The position numbers and the translations under genes are program-made. 64,000 bases of DNA. Origin: Shimia sp. (lineage in GTDB: Bacteria; Pseudomonadota; Alphaproteobacteria; Rhodobacterales; Rhodobacteraceae). Each line of letters starts with the position of its first letter. Within the stretch, counting starts at the first letter, position 1. The notes under the pieces are model-generated. The model saw only the letters and a program-made list of their open reading frames with translations. It was not told the origin of the DNA and searched no databases. Shown here in pieces: positions 55,786 through 64,000 of the stretch. The stretch is from assembly GCF_022448905.1 (NCBI RefSeq), contig NZ_JAKVCW010000012.1, positions 1-64,000 of the forward strand, given 5' to 3'.

Positions 55786-55806
55786 GATGATGTCCTGACC
55801 GCCAGC

Positions 55807-56811
55807 TTAATTTTGCGCGATTGTCAGGTCTTCCACGAGGTTTTTCAACACCAGAAATTCACCAACCGCCGAGCAATCCGGCATTTGCAGTTCCAGGTCA
55901 TGCTGGTCGTCCACCCGCCCCTGCAGCAGCGCGCGACTTTGTACTTTCAAGAGCTTACCGCAATTGGCCGCTGTCACTTCGGCCTCAACACTCACTTTGA
56001 CATCACCAATCTGGCTCGAGATACCCGTTGGAAAGGTATAGACCTCGGCTTGGCCGGCAACGGACAGGTCCGAATTTCCCAAAGACACAAGGAAGCCACC
56101 TTCGCCGCCGGCTAACGCACCAACATCGCGCGGGTGCTCCCGCCAGACATGTCCAGCCTCCCCGTATGCGGCACCAAATTCCCTAGCGTGAAGCTCGGCG
56201 CCGCCTTGCCCCATCCAGGAAATGACCACGCGGTCATAAAAAGCCAGACTGTCCACAACTGTCGTAGCTTGCGCTGTATCGCCATTTGCAAAAGAAGCAC
56301 TTACCTCCGCTGCCTCGTCCAGCGCCGGGATCAACACTTTCAATGCACCGTGTTGAGGTAACAGCATGTGGAACATCAGATTCTCATGCATAAACATGAC
56401 CGTATCGCCCGCACGACAAGGCGCAGTCAAACGCACATCAATCAAGGCCCCCGCCGCCGGTTCAGCTGACATGTCCAGCGCACAACCCAACCGAGGCGGT
56501 CTTTCTTCCGTTGGCAAAATGCCAACCGGGATATCATCCGCGACAGCCAACAACACGGGTTCCTGCAACAGTTCCACTCCATGCCCGTAGTCACTCGGCA
56601 TATTTGGTAGAGTAGCCGCACCCAATATTTGGGGCGCTACGAGGCTTTGCGGGAACGGGTTTACCGGCTCTGAAGTGAAGGACTCGCCTGTCTCATCATG
56701 CGCCAGCACAGCTGCTTCTGACGTCTGCATTGCAAAACCAATACACATCGCCATCGACACGGTGGCAAAGGACAACGCATACCGACGGTAAGCATGTTTC
56801 GGAATGGGCAT
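55807..56811 (-). CDS. Exported protein of unknown function, between secA and the OmpA fusion
   Basis: This protein has about 334 residues and an N-terminal membrane/signal segment (YALSFATVSMAMCIGFAMQ). The mature part has a conserved-looking CALDMSAEPAAGALIDVRLTAPC section, DTVMFMHENLMFHMLLP and a beta-rich end. I recognise no domain. It lies 21 bases upstream of the OmpA fusion gene on the same strand, so the two are probably co-transcribed and may act together in the periplasm (inference). The ATG at 56811 is chosen. A reading from 56871 would enter the secA terminator. Confidence 0.75.
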   Translation of the reverse strand: MPIPKHAYRRYALSFATVSMAMCIGFAMQTSEAAVLAHDETGESFTSEPVNPFPQSLVAPQILGAATLPNMPSDYGHGVELLQEPVLLAVADDIPVGILPTEERPPRLGCALDMSAEPAAGALIDVRLTAPCRAGDTVMFMHENLMFHMLLPQHGALKVLIPALDEAAEVSASFANGDTAQATTVVDSLAFYDRVVISWMGQGGAELHAREFGAAYGEAGHVWREHPRDVGALAGGEGGFLVSLGNSDLSVAGQAEVYTFPTGISSQIGDVKVSVEAEVTAANCGKLLKVQSRALLQGRVDDQHDLELQMPDCSAVGEFLVLKNLVEDLTIAQN

Positions 56812-56856
56812 GGTTGCTCCTGTTTTGGCTACTGCTCTTTCGGCAGATTCCCAAAC

Positions 56857-56884
56857 AAAAAGGGCGCCCATAAGGCACCCTTTT
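56857..56884 (-). terminator. Intrinsic terminator after secA
   Basis: On the minus strand AAAAGGGTGCC pairs with GGCGCCCTTTT (one T-G), short loop, then more T. It lies 30 bases beyond the secA stop. Confidence 0.9.
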
Positions 56885-56913
56885 GATCTTTGTCTGTCGG
56901 TTTATGGCGCAGA

Positions 56914-59625
56914 TCAGGCCAGTCGACCGTGGCAATGTTTGAATTTTTTGCCTGATCCACAAGGACACGCTTCGTTCCGGCCAGGGTTGCCCCAAGTCGA
57001 CGGATCATTCTCATCAAAGCCCGCCAGCGCTTCGCCAGTTGGTTCTGGGGCGGCCTGCGCCGGTGTGGAGCCGGCCTGAGCCTGCGCCATCAAAGCCTGC
57101 TGACGCATCACCATCTCCTGCTGCAGCTGCTGTTGCTCTTCCTCGGAAATAGGCCGCACACGTGACAGGGTTGTGGTCACATCTTCACGCAGGCTGTCGA
57201 GCATGCTTTCAAACAACTGGAACGCTTCGTTCTTGTACTCATTGAGCGGATCACGTTGGGCATACCCACGGAAACCAACAACAGAGCGCAGATGTTCAAG
57301 CGTCAAAAGGTGCTCACGCCACTTTGTATCAATGGTCTGAAGCAAGATTTGCTTCTCGATCATGCGCATGGCTTCTGGACCGAAGTTGGTGGCCTTTGCT
57401 GCCATCATTTCGTCTGCCGCATCTTCAAGACGCTCGCGGATGTTGTCATCATCCACACCTTCCTCAGCCGCCCATTCGATCACGGGCACGTCCACGCCAA
57501 GGTGCTCAATTGAAGACGCATAAAGCCCTTCTGTGTCCCACTGATCCGCGTAGGTTTTAGGTGGCAAATACTGCTCCACCATGTCGCCGATCACTTCGTG
57601 ACGCATGTCCTGCACAATCTCGGACAGGTCGGCCACTTCCATGATTTCACGACGCTGAGAGAATACCACCTTCCGCTGATCGTTCATCACGTCGTCAAAC
57701 TTCAGAAGCTGCTTACGAATGTCAAAGTTGCGGCCTTCCACTTTGGCCTGGGCGCGTTCCAGAGATTTGTTCACCCAAGGGTGCACAATCGCTTCGCCTT
57801 CTTTCATACCGAGAGAAGACAGAACCTTGTCCAGTCGGTCAGAGCCAAAGATACGCATCAAATCATCTTCCAAGCTCAGGAAGAAAGACGACCGACCGGG
57901 ATCCCCCTGACGGCCTGAACGACCGCGCAGCTGGTTGTCGATCCGGCGGCTTTCATGGCGTTCGGTTGCCAGAACAAAAAGACCACCGGAGTCTTTGACC
58001 GCCTGCTCGTCGCCGGCATGCGCCGCTTCAATATCCGCACGGATTTTCTCGTGATCACCCTCTGGGTTGGCTGCGATGGCTTCAAGCACCTTAAACTCGA
58101 CATTGCCGCCCAGTTTAATGTCGGTACCACGGCCCGCCATGTTGGTCGCGATGGTCACAGCGCCCAGTTTACCAGCGTCTGCAACAATCTGTGCTTCCCG
58201 CTCGTGCTGACGCGCGTTCAGAACGTTGTGCTTCACGCCCGCTTTCTCAAGCAAGCCAGACAGAAATTCGGACTTCTCAATCGATGTTGTACCAACAAGG
58301 ATCGGCTGCCCCTTTTCATGGGCTTCCTTGATCGTCTCGACAATTGCATCAAACTTTTCACGTGCAGTGCGATACACTGCATCGTCTTCGTCCACACGCG
58401 CCACACCGCGGTTGGTTGGAACTTCGACCACGCCGAGGCCATAGATTTCCTGGAATTCTTCAGCTTCCGTGGCCGCGGTACCGGTCATGCCACCCAGTTT
58501 GTCATATAGACGGAAGTAGTTCTGGAAGGTCACCTGCGCCAGGGTCACGTTTTCAGGCTGAATATCGCAGCCTTCTTTGGCTTCAATCGCCTGATGCAGG
58601 CCTTCGGACAAACGACGGCCCGCCATCATGCGGCCGGTGAACTCGTCGATCAGCACAACCTGCGCGTCCCGGACAATGTAGTCCTTGTCCTTGGTGAACA
58701 GCTTGTGTGCCCGTAAACCCTGGTTCACGTGGTGGACGATGGTTGTGCTTTCCGGATCGTAAAGGCTTTGGCCTTCCGGCAGCAGCCCACGCGCATGCAG
58801 GTGCTGTTCAAGGAACTCGTTACCGTCATCCGTAAAGGTCACGTTCTTGGACTTCTCATCCACCGTGTAGTGATCATCCTGCAAATCCGGGATCAGTTTG
58901 TCGATCGCGATGTACATTTCCGTACGGTCCTGCGAGGGACCGGAAATGATCAATGGCGTCCGTGCTTCGTCGATCAAGATACTGTCGACTTCGTCCACAA
59001 TCGCGAAATGGTGGTTGCGCTGGGACATGTCGGCGAGCTCGCCTTTCATGTTGTCACGCAGATAGTCGAAACCTAGCTCATTGTTGGTCGCGTAAGTCAC
59101 GTCACAGGCATACGCTGCGCGTTTCTCGTCCTCTGGCTGCTGCGGGTACACAACGCCAGTGGTCATGCCCAAAGCGCCAAAAACGTTGCTCATCCATTCC
59201 GCGTCACGTTTTGCCAGATAATCGTTCACGGTCACGACGTGCACGCCCTTGCCGGTGAGCGCGTTCAGATAGGCTGGGAAGGTCGCCACAAGGGTTTTAC
59301 CTTCACCCGTCTTCATTTCCGAGATGTTGCCCTGGTGCAGGAAGATGCCACCCATCAACTGCACATCAAAGGCCCGCAGACCCAAGGCACGTTTTGCGGC
59401 TTCACGACAGTTGGCAAAGGCTTCCGGCAGAAGCGCATCAAGGGATTCGCCACCTTTCGCACGCTCAGACAACTCTTTGGTTTTGTCTTTGATGCCGTCG
59501 TCTGTCAGCTTCTCAAATTCTGCTTCAAGCCCGTTGATCTTTTCTACGATCGGTCGCGTCGCCTTGACCTTGCGATCGTTTGGCGTGCCAAACACTTTTT
59601 TGGCGAGTTTTCCGAAACCGAGCAT
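56914..59625 (-). CDS. secA: Preprotein translocase ATPase SecA
   Basis: This 903-residue motor of Sec protein export has Walker A MKTGEGKT at 104-111, the DEAD-type DEVDSIL near residue 210, and the second nucleotide domain with [14 protein letters not shown] and [12 protein letters not shown]. The C-terminus has a glutamine-rich linker and the zinc tail [14 protein letters not shown] that binds SecB. Length is normal. It is monocistronic, with its own terminator, and divergent from the parvulin gene. Confidence 0.99.
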   Translation of the reverse strand: MLGFGKLAKKVFGTPNDRKVKATRPIVEKINGLEAEFEKLTDDGIKDKTKELSERAKGGESLDALLPEAFANCREAAKRALGLRAFDVQLMGGIFLHQGNISEMKTGEGKTLVATFPAYLNALTGKGVHVVTVNDYLAKRDAEWMSNVFGALGMTTGVVYPQQPEDEKRAAYACDVTYATNNELGFDYLRDNMKGELADMSQRNHHFAIVDEVDSILIDEARTPLIISGPSQDRTEMYIAIDKLIPDLQDDHYTVDEKSKNVTFTDDGNEFLEQHLHARGLLPEGQSLYDPESTTIVHHVNQGLRAHKLFTKDKDYIVRDAQVVLIDEFTGRMMAGRRLSEGLHQAIEAKEGCDIQPENVTLAQVTFQNYFRLYDKLGGMTGTAATEAEEFQEIYGLGVVEVPTNRGVARVDEDDAVYRTAREKFDAIVETIKEAHEKGQPILVGTTSIEKSEFLSGLLEKAGVKHNVLNARQHEREAQIVADAGKLGAVTIATNMAGRGTDIKLGGNVEFKVLEAIAANPEGDHEKIRADIEAAHAGDEQAVKDSGGLFVLATERHESRRIDNQLRGRSGRQGDPGRSSFFLSLEDDLMRIFGSDRLDKVLSSLGMKEGEAIVHPWVNKSLERAQAKVEGRNFDIRKQLLKFDDVMNDQRKVVFSQRREIMEVADLSEIVQDMRHEVIGDMVEQYLPPKTYADQWDTEGLYASSIEHLGVDVPVIEWAAEEGVDDDNIRERLEDAADEMMAAKATNFGPEAMRMIEKQILLQTIDTKWREHLLTLEHLRSVVGFRGYAQRDPLNEYKNEAFQLFESMLDSLREDVTTTLSRVRPISEEEQQQLQQEMVMRQQALMAQAQAGSTPAQAAPEPTGEALAGFDENDPSTWGNPGRNEACPCGSGKKFKHCHGRLA

Positions 59626-59796
59626 ATAACTTGTCCTTCGTTGACGCTTTCGTGCGTGGCTAATTCTTGCTGTCCCGGCTCTGTGCTCCTAGAAACGGGG
59701 AAACAGCCTGTTTGCCTTGAACACAAAGCGATGTAAGGGGCGTCAGGAACAGTGTCAACGCCGCCAACCCGCGCGGCACAAGCCAAGGACAAAACG

Positions 59797-60669
59797 ATGT
59801 CAAAACACCTCAATTTCTTGCGTGCCGGCGTGATTGCTTTCTGCGGTGCGCTGCCTGCCTTTGCCGAGGATGCGCCGTCGCTTGACACCGTTGTTGCCTC
59901 CGTAAACGGGGAAGTCATAACACTTGGGGAAATGATCTCGGTGCGCGCAGGTTTGCCTGAGCAGTATCAATCAATTCCAAGTGATGTCCTGTTCAACAGC
60001 ATCCTGGATCAGCTTGTGCAGCAAACCGCGCTCGCCCAAAGCCTGGGCGAAGCCATTCCCCAACGGGTTGAGATTGCGTTGAACAACGAGCGCCGCACCC
60101 TGCTGGCGGCCGAAGCGCTGGAAGGTTTTGTGCTGCAGAACGAACTGAGCGAAGACGAGTTGCGCGCCGCCTACGACGACAAATACCAAGGCTTTGTCGG
60201 CGAAGACGAGTTCAACGCAAGCCACATTCTTGTTGCCACTGAAGAAGAGGCAAAGGCGATCCGCAAAGACCTGACCGACGGCGCTGACTTTGCCGAGACC
60301 GCGATGGCCAAATCCACCGGACCGTCTGGCGCCTCCGGCGGAAGCCTTGGCTGGTTCGGGATGGGGCAAATGGTCAAACCCTTTGAAGACTCTGTGATGG
60401 GCCTCGCTGTCGGCGAAATCTCTGCGCCTGTGCAAACCCAATTTGGCTGGCATCTGATTCTGTTGAACGACGCTCGCAAATCACTCGCTCCTTCTTTTGA
60501 GGACGCCCGAACCGAGCTCGAAAACGATGCCCAGCGTCGCGCGGTAGAGGCCTTCATCGCGACGACTGCTTCCGAGGCAGATGTAGACCGTACCGGTGCA
60601 GAGGCAATTGACCCAAACGTGTTGGCAAAAACCGATCTGTTGAACCAAAACCCGGTACAGGATCGGTAA
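59797..60669 (+). CDS. Periplasmic peptidyl-prolyl isomerase (parvulin/PpiC type)
   Basis: This 290-residue protein has a signal peptide (FLRAGVIAFCGALPAFA) and an N-terminal SurA-like helical chaperone region. A parvulin domain (about residues 145-250) has EFNASHILVATEEEAKAI, SGASGGSLGWFGMGQMVKPF and TQFGWHLILL. It helps fold exported proteins. The ATG at 59797 follows AAGGA at seven bases. It is immediately followed (zero-base gap) by argJ, an arrangement also divergent from secA in many alphaproteobacteria. Confidence 0.94.
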   Translation: MSKHLNFLRAGVIAFCGALPAFAEDAPSLDTVVASVNGEVITLGEMISVRAGLPEQYQSIPSDVLFNSILDQLVQQTALAQSLGEAIPQRVEIALNNERRTLLAAEALEGFVLQNELSEDELRAAYDDKYQGFVGEDEFNASHILVATEEEAKAIRKDLTDGADFAETAMAKSTGPSGASGGSLGWFGMGQMVKPFEDSVMGLAVGEISAPVQTQFGWHLILLNDARKSLAPSFEDARTELENDAQRRAVEAFIATTASEADVDRTGAEAIDPNVLAKTDLLNQNPVQDR

Positions 60670-61899
60670 ATGGCCAAGATTGAACATGTGTCTCCTCTGG
60701 CGCCCGAGCGGTTCCCGGACCTTCCCATAATCAAAGGCGCATCCTTCGCTGCTGTTGAAGCGGGAGTGAAGTACAGCGGGCGCAAGGACGTCATGCTGGC
60801 TGTTTTGCAACCAGGGAGCGTGGTAGCCGGGGTCTTCACCAAATCTGCGACGCGGTCAGCTGCAGTGTTGGATTGCCAAGTCAAGATTGGTTCAGATGAT
60901 CCTGCAGGGGCAGCCATTCTAGTAAACGCCGGCAACGCAAATGCTTTCACAGGCAGCAATGGGGAAAGCTCGGTCAGGGCTGTGACGCAGGCCGTCGCTG
61001 CGTGCACTGGGCTGCCGGAAAACCGGGTGTTCACGTCGTCGACCGGCGTGATTGGCGAACCACTGCCGCACGACCGGATCACCGCGAAGCTGGACGACTT
61101 ACACAACGGTCTCTCGGACAACCGCATTGAGGACGTCGCCGAAGCCATTCGCACGACAGATACCTTTGCCAAAGGTGCATTCAAATCGGTCACAATCGGC
61201 GGCCAGACGGTCAATATCTCCGGCATCGCTAAAGGGTCCGGCATGATCGCGCCCGACATGGCGACAATGTTGGTTTACATCTTCACCGACGCCAAGATCA
61301 GCCGCGCGGAGCTTCAAACACTGGTGTCTGATCTCAACGAAATCACCTTCAATGCCATCACCGTGGACAGCGATACGTCTACGTCTGATACCCTGCTTGT
61401 GGCCGCCACAGGAGCGTCAGAAGTTGAAGTCTCCAGCGCTTCTGAGGGCTTCAAAACCGCGTTGCACGACGTGATGCGAGATCTAGCGCACCAAGTGGTT
61501 CGCGACGGAGAAGGCGCGACCAAGTTTGTCGAGGTAAAAGTGACCGGGGCGGCTTCCAAGTCGGACGCCCGCATCCATGCCTCTGCCATTGCAAATTCCC
61601 CACTCGTCAAAACCGCCATCGCTGGCGAAGATCCAAACTGGGGCCGCGTTGTGATGGCCATTGGTAAATCTGGCGCTGCGGCGGATCGGGATTTGCTGAG
61701 CATTCGGTTTGGCGATGTGCTCGTGGCTGAAAACGGCTGGGTGGCCCCTTCTTACAAAGAGGAAAACGGCGCCACGTATATGAAGCGACAAGAGATCGTC
61801 GTACATGTCGATCTAGGTTTAGGAGACGCTGAGGACACGATGTGGACCTGTGACCTGACCCATGGCTACATCACCATTAACGCAGATTACCGCTCATGA
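60670..61899 (+). CDS. argJ: Bifunctional glutamate N-acetyltransferase / N-acetylglutamate synthase
   Basis: This 409-residue self-cleaving enzyme of arginine synthesis transfers acetyl from N-acetylornithine to glutamate and can also use acetyl-CoA. Autocleavage is expected before T199 in DMATMLVYIFTD, making alpha and beta chains. NAGNANAFTG and VDSDTSTSDT segments also match. The ATG directly follows the parvulin stop. Its last four bases overlap the mutT start (ATGA). Confidence 0.97.
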   Translation: MAKIEHVSPLAPERFPDLPIIKGASFAAVEAGVKYSGRKDVMLAVLQPGSVVAGVFTKSATRSAAVLDCQVKIGSDDPAGAAILVNAGNANAFTGSNGESSVRAVTQAVAACTGLPENRVFTSSTGVIGEPLPHDRITAKLDDLHNGLSDNRIEDVAEAIRTTDTFAKGAFKSVTIGGQTVNISGIAKGSGMIAPDMATMLVYIFTDAKISRAELQTLVSDLNEITFNAITVDSDTSTSDTLLVAATGASEVEVSSASEGFKTALHDVMRDLAHQVVRDGEGATKFVEVKVTGAASKSDARIHASAIANSPLVKTAIAGEDPNWGRVVMAIGKSGAAADRDLLSIRFGDVLVAENGWVAPSYKEENGATYMKRQEIVVHVDLGLGDAEDTMWTCDLTHGYITINADYRS

Positions 61900-62294
61900 A
61901 GACCGTTCTTGTTGCTGCCGTTGCCTTGATCGACGTCGACGGTCGGATTTTGCTTGCGCAACGGCCAGAAGGGAAGTCCATGGCCGGGATGTGGGAGTTT
62001 CCAGGCGGGAAGATCGAAGCGGGCGAAACGCCTGAGGTCGCCCTGGTACGCGAGCTGAAAGAAGAGCTTGGTATCGACACCTGGGAAAGCTGTTTAGCGC
62101 CGTTGACCTTTGCGTCCCACAGCTACGATGATTTCCATTTGCTGATGCCACTCTTCGCCTGTCGCAAATGGAATGGCATTCCGTCGGCGCAGGAGGGGCA
62201 GACATTGGCTTGGGTCAGAGCGAAAGACCTGCGAAATTACGAGATGCCGCCCGCCGATATTCCGTTAATTCCAGTCCTCAGAGATTGGCTTTGA
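61896..62294 (+). CDS. mutT: 8-oxo-dGTP diphosphatase MutT-type Nudix hydrolase
   Basis: This 132-residue enzyme clears oxidised nucleotides from the pool. The Nudix box G-x5-E-x7-RE-x2-EE-x-G is complete at residues 38-60 (GGKIEAGETPEVALVRELKE and EELGI). The opening VAAVALIDVDGRILLAQRPEGK is typical of MutT. It is coupled to argJ by four-base overlap. With mutM at 16 kb, the window encodes two parts of the oxidised-guanine defence. Confidence 0.94.
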   Translation: MKTVLVAAVALIDVDGRILLAQRPEGKSMAGMWEFPGGKIEAGETPEVALVRELKEELGIDTWESCLAPLTFASHSYDDFHLLMPLFACRKWNGIPSAQEGQTLAWVRAKDLRNYEMPPADIPLIPVLRDWL

Positions 62295-62371
62295 GGGCAC
62301 AAACTGTGCAATTGGTCGACTTTTGAGCAACATTTTGTAGCAGTTTGCGAAACCGACGGCTTTCCTAAGGC

Positions 62372-62400
62372 TTGATTGTGTCCTAACATGAAACTTATGT
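62372..62400 (+). promoter_or_regulatory. Candidate sigma-70 promoter before the 41-codon gene
   Basis: TTGATT at 62372-62377 and TTATGT at 62395-62400 are separated by 17 bases. They lie 73 bases before the small gene's ATG in an otherwise empty 178-base gap. Confidence 0.4.
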
Positions 62401-62472
62401 GACGGGCGCCTATGCACCAAATGTTAACCAATTTACTGTTTCATCGATGTCAATCAAATGGGGATTTTTGAC

Positions 62473-62598
62473 ATGCTTAAGACGATCACAGTTGGAAGTT
62501 GTGTTTCTATTCAAGGACAGGTGATCAAAAACCTGCCAGACGGGCGGGTTTCGATCCGCGTCGGAGACACGGTGTACTCTGGGAAGCCGATCTCCTAA
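62473..62598 (+). CDS. Small 41-residue protein of unknown function
   Basis: This complete short gene opens with ATG at 62473 and closes with TAA at 62596-62598. The product starts MLKTITVGSCVSIQGQ and ends GDTVYSGKPIS. Alternating hydrophobic and polar residues with DGRVSIRVGD suggest a small beta-barrel or SH3-like fold (inference). It has a GGGG sequence nine bases before the start, a plausible promoter upstream and a strong terminator 17 bases after the stop. This complete unit argues for a real gene. I do not recognise the family. Confidence 0.6.
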   Translation: MLKTITVGSCVSIQGQVIKNLPDGRVSIRVGDTVYSGKPIS

Positions 62599-62615
62599 GA
62601 GTGCAACCATCCAAG

Positions 62616-62648
62616 AAAAAGGCCGCCTCTCACGTAGGCGGCCTTTTT
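62616..62648. terminator. Strong bidirectional terminator between the small gene and infB
   Basis: AAAAAGGCCGCCT at 62616-62628 pairs perfectly with AGGCGGCCTTTTT at 62636-62648. It serves the small plus-strand gene and the convergent minus-strand infB. Confidence 0.95.
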
Positions 62649-62682
62649 CTTTTCTGTGTACGGTGTCACGAAAGACGCTGGA

Positions 62683-64000
62683 TTAATCCAGCGTCCTTGT
62701 GACTTCTTCACGCTCAAAGATTTCGATCACATCGTCAGCGCGGATATCGTCGTAATTCTCAAATGCCATACCGCATTCCTGACCAGACTGAACCTCCGCC
62801 ACTTCATCTTTGAAGCGCTTGAGCGTCTTCAGAGTACCTTCGTGGATCACCACGTTGTCACGTAGCAGGCGCACACCGGCGGAGCGACGCGCCACACCTT
62901 CGGTGACGATACAACCAGCCACTTTGCCGACACCGGTAACTTTGAACACTTCTTTGATCGCAGCGTAGCCGATGAAGTTCTCACGGATTTCTGCAGACAG
63001 AAGACCCGAAGCAGCCGCCTTAACATCATCCACGAGGTCATAGATCACCGAGTAGTACCGGATCTCCACACCCTTTTGGTTGGCAGTGTTGCGCGCAGAT
63101 GCGTTGGCACGGACATTGAAGCCCATGATCGGGGCACCGGAGGCTTCGGCCAAACCGACATCGGTCTCAGTGATCGCGCCAACACCATGGTGCAGCACGC
63201 GGACGCGCACTTCGTTGTTGCCGATTTTTTCCATCGCCTGAACGATGGCCTCAGCAGAACCTTGAACATCCGCCTTCACCAGAATTGGCAGCTCGGCGAC
63301 GTTCTCGTCTTCCTTGGCCTTCTGCATCAGCTGTTCCAGCGTGGTCGCTGCGCCAGCTGCCGCACGTTTGTCCTTGGCAGCCTGCTCACGATACTCCGCG
63401 ATTTCACGCGCCTGGGCTTCGGTCTCGGTCACGTTCAGAACGTCACCGGCTTCCGGTGTGCCGTTCAGACCAAGCACCTCAACAGGCACCGATGGACCAG
63501 CTTCTTTGACGCGTTCGCCTTTGTCGTTGATCAGCGCACGAACCTTACCGTACTGCTCACCCACAACGAAGATATCGCCTTGCTTCAGCGTACCGGTCTG
63601 AACCAGAACAGTCGCCACAGGACCACGGCCCACATCAAGCTGCGCTTCGATCACAGCACCCTGTGCTGCACGATCCGGGTTGGCTTTCAGCTCCAGGATT
63701 TCTGCTTGCAGCGCAATGGCTTCGAGCAATTCGTCCAGACCTTGGCCAGTGTGTGCAGAAACTTCGACGTCCTGCACTTCACCAGACATCGCTTCCACGA
63801 TCACTTCGTGCTGCAGAAGCTCTGCGCGCACTTTGTTTGGATCGGCGGCAGGTTTATCGATCTTGTTGATCGCTACGATCATTGGCACTTCGGCCGCCTT
63901 GGCGTGGTTAATCGCTTCGATTGTTTGCGGCATGACCGAGTCGTCAGCAGCCACAACCAGAACCACGATATCCGTTACCTGAGCACCACGCGAACGCATG
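62683..64000 (-). CDS. infB: Translation initiation factor IF-2 (3' part, truncated by window edge)
   Basis: Only the C-terminal 438 or so residues are in the window, and the gene continues beyond the right edge. The visible part starts in the GTPase domain after the G3 region ([21 protein letters not shown]). It has the G4 motif NKID ([16 protein letters not shown]). Domains II, III and the fMet-tRNA-binding domain IV follow, ending [22 protein letters not shown]-2 places initiator tRNA on the ribosome. A bidirectional terminator lies 34 bases after the stop. Confidence 0.98.
   Translation of the reverse strand, partial: MRSRGAQVTDIVVLVVAADDSVMPQTIEAINHAKAAEVPMIVAINKIDKPAADPNKVRAELLQHEVIVEAMSGEVQDVEVSAHTGQGLDELLEAIALQAEILELKANPDRAAQGAVIEAQLDVGRGPVATVLVQTGTLKQGDIFVVGEQYGKVRALINDKGERVKEAGPSVPVEVLGLNGTPEAGDVLNVTETEAQAREIAEYREQAAKDKRAAAGAATTLEQLMQKAKEDENVAELPILVKADVQGSAEAIVQAMEKIGNNEVRVRVLHHGVGAITETDVGLAEASGAPIMGFNVRANASARNTANQKGVEIRYYSVIYDLVDDVKAAASGLLSAEIRENFIGYAAIKEVFKVTGVGKVAGCIVTEGVARRSAGVRLLRDNVVIHEGTLKTLKRFKDEVAEVQSGQECGMAFENYDDIRADDVIEIFEREEVTRTLD

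Noticed and set aside
62499-62702. 67-codon plus-strand frame overlapping the small gene and its terminator
   Set aside because: It runs through the strong terminator and into the infB stop region. The 41-codon frame fits the signals better.

Overview
The window is a continuous stretch of GC-rich, gene-dense bacterial chromosome. It looks like an alphaproteobacterium of the Rhodobacterales, probably the marine Roseobacter group. Supporting signs are a NaChBac-type sodium channel with a TLESWSM filter, a separate mnmD beside a divergent FAD oxidase, a GT14 branching glycosyltransferase with a long C-terminal extension, an iron-linked imelysin/di-heme cluster, ubiE-ubiB, and TGAC-N7-GTCA promoter palindromes. 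This placement is inference from gene content; no rRNA is present. I see no prophage, insertion sequence, CRISPR array or rRNA operon.

Layout. 1-10.4 kb: tRNA-Leu(CAG), an NDUFA9-like protein, an exported amidohydrolase, the sodium channel, a TetR-sterol desaturase pair, an AraC-MGMT fusion, an OmpA lipoprotein, an FMN reductase, the two halves of the MnmC function on opposite strands, and an EamA transporter. 10.4-17.7 kb: housekeeping genes (lytic transglycosylase, dapA, ubiB-ubiE, mutM, enoyl-CoA hydratase). 17.7-25.5 kb: a small membrane protein divergent from an AraC regulator, then an iron-linked cluster of di-heme peroxidase, imelysin, di-heme oxidoreductase, second imelysin and DUF1513 protein. 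Two near-identical promoter palindromes precede the first two of these genes. 25.5-31.3 kb: a kinase-like protein, RNase D, then kdsD-lptC-lptA-lptB and hpf-ptsN (lipopolysaccharide supply and transport, ribosome hibernation, nitrogen PTS).

31.3-47.6 kb is the main accessory region and appears to build and export a surface polysaccharide. It holds a tandem two-module sulfotransferase, four glycosyltransferases (GT14, two GT2-like, GT4), galE, galU, a Wza-type export lipoprotein, a membrane-bound nucleotide-sugar dehydratase, a UDP-glucuronate-4-epimerase-like enzyme, kdsB, cysQ and a KpsM-like ABC permease. The sulfotransferase would release PAP and cysQ would destroy it, which suggests a sulfated polymer (inference).

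47.6-64 kb: an AlkB dioxygenase, dnaK-dnaJ with a heat-shock-like promoter and a long intergenic hairpin, an unrecognised exported protein of different base composition, an amino-acid binding protein, radC, a phosphate-binding-like/OmpA fusion, an unknown exported protein, secA, a parvulin, argJ-mutT, a 41-codon gene, and the 3' part of infB running off the right edge. Starts were revised where a ribosome binding site, stop/start overlap or family N-terminus decided them. All family names come from reading the sequences, not from a database search.
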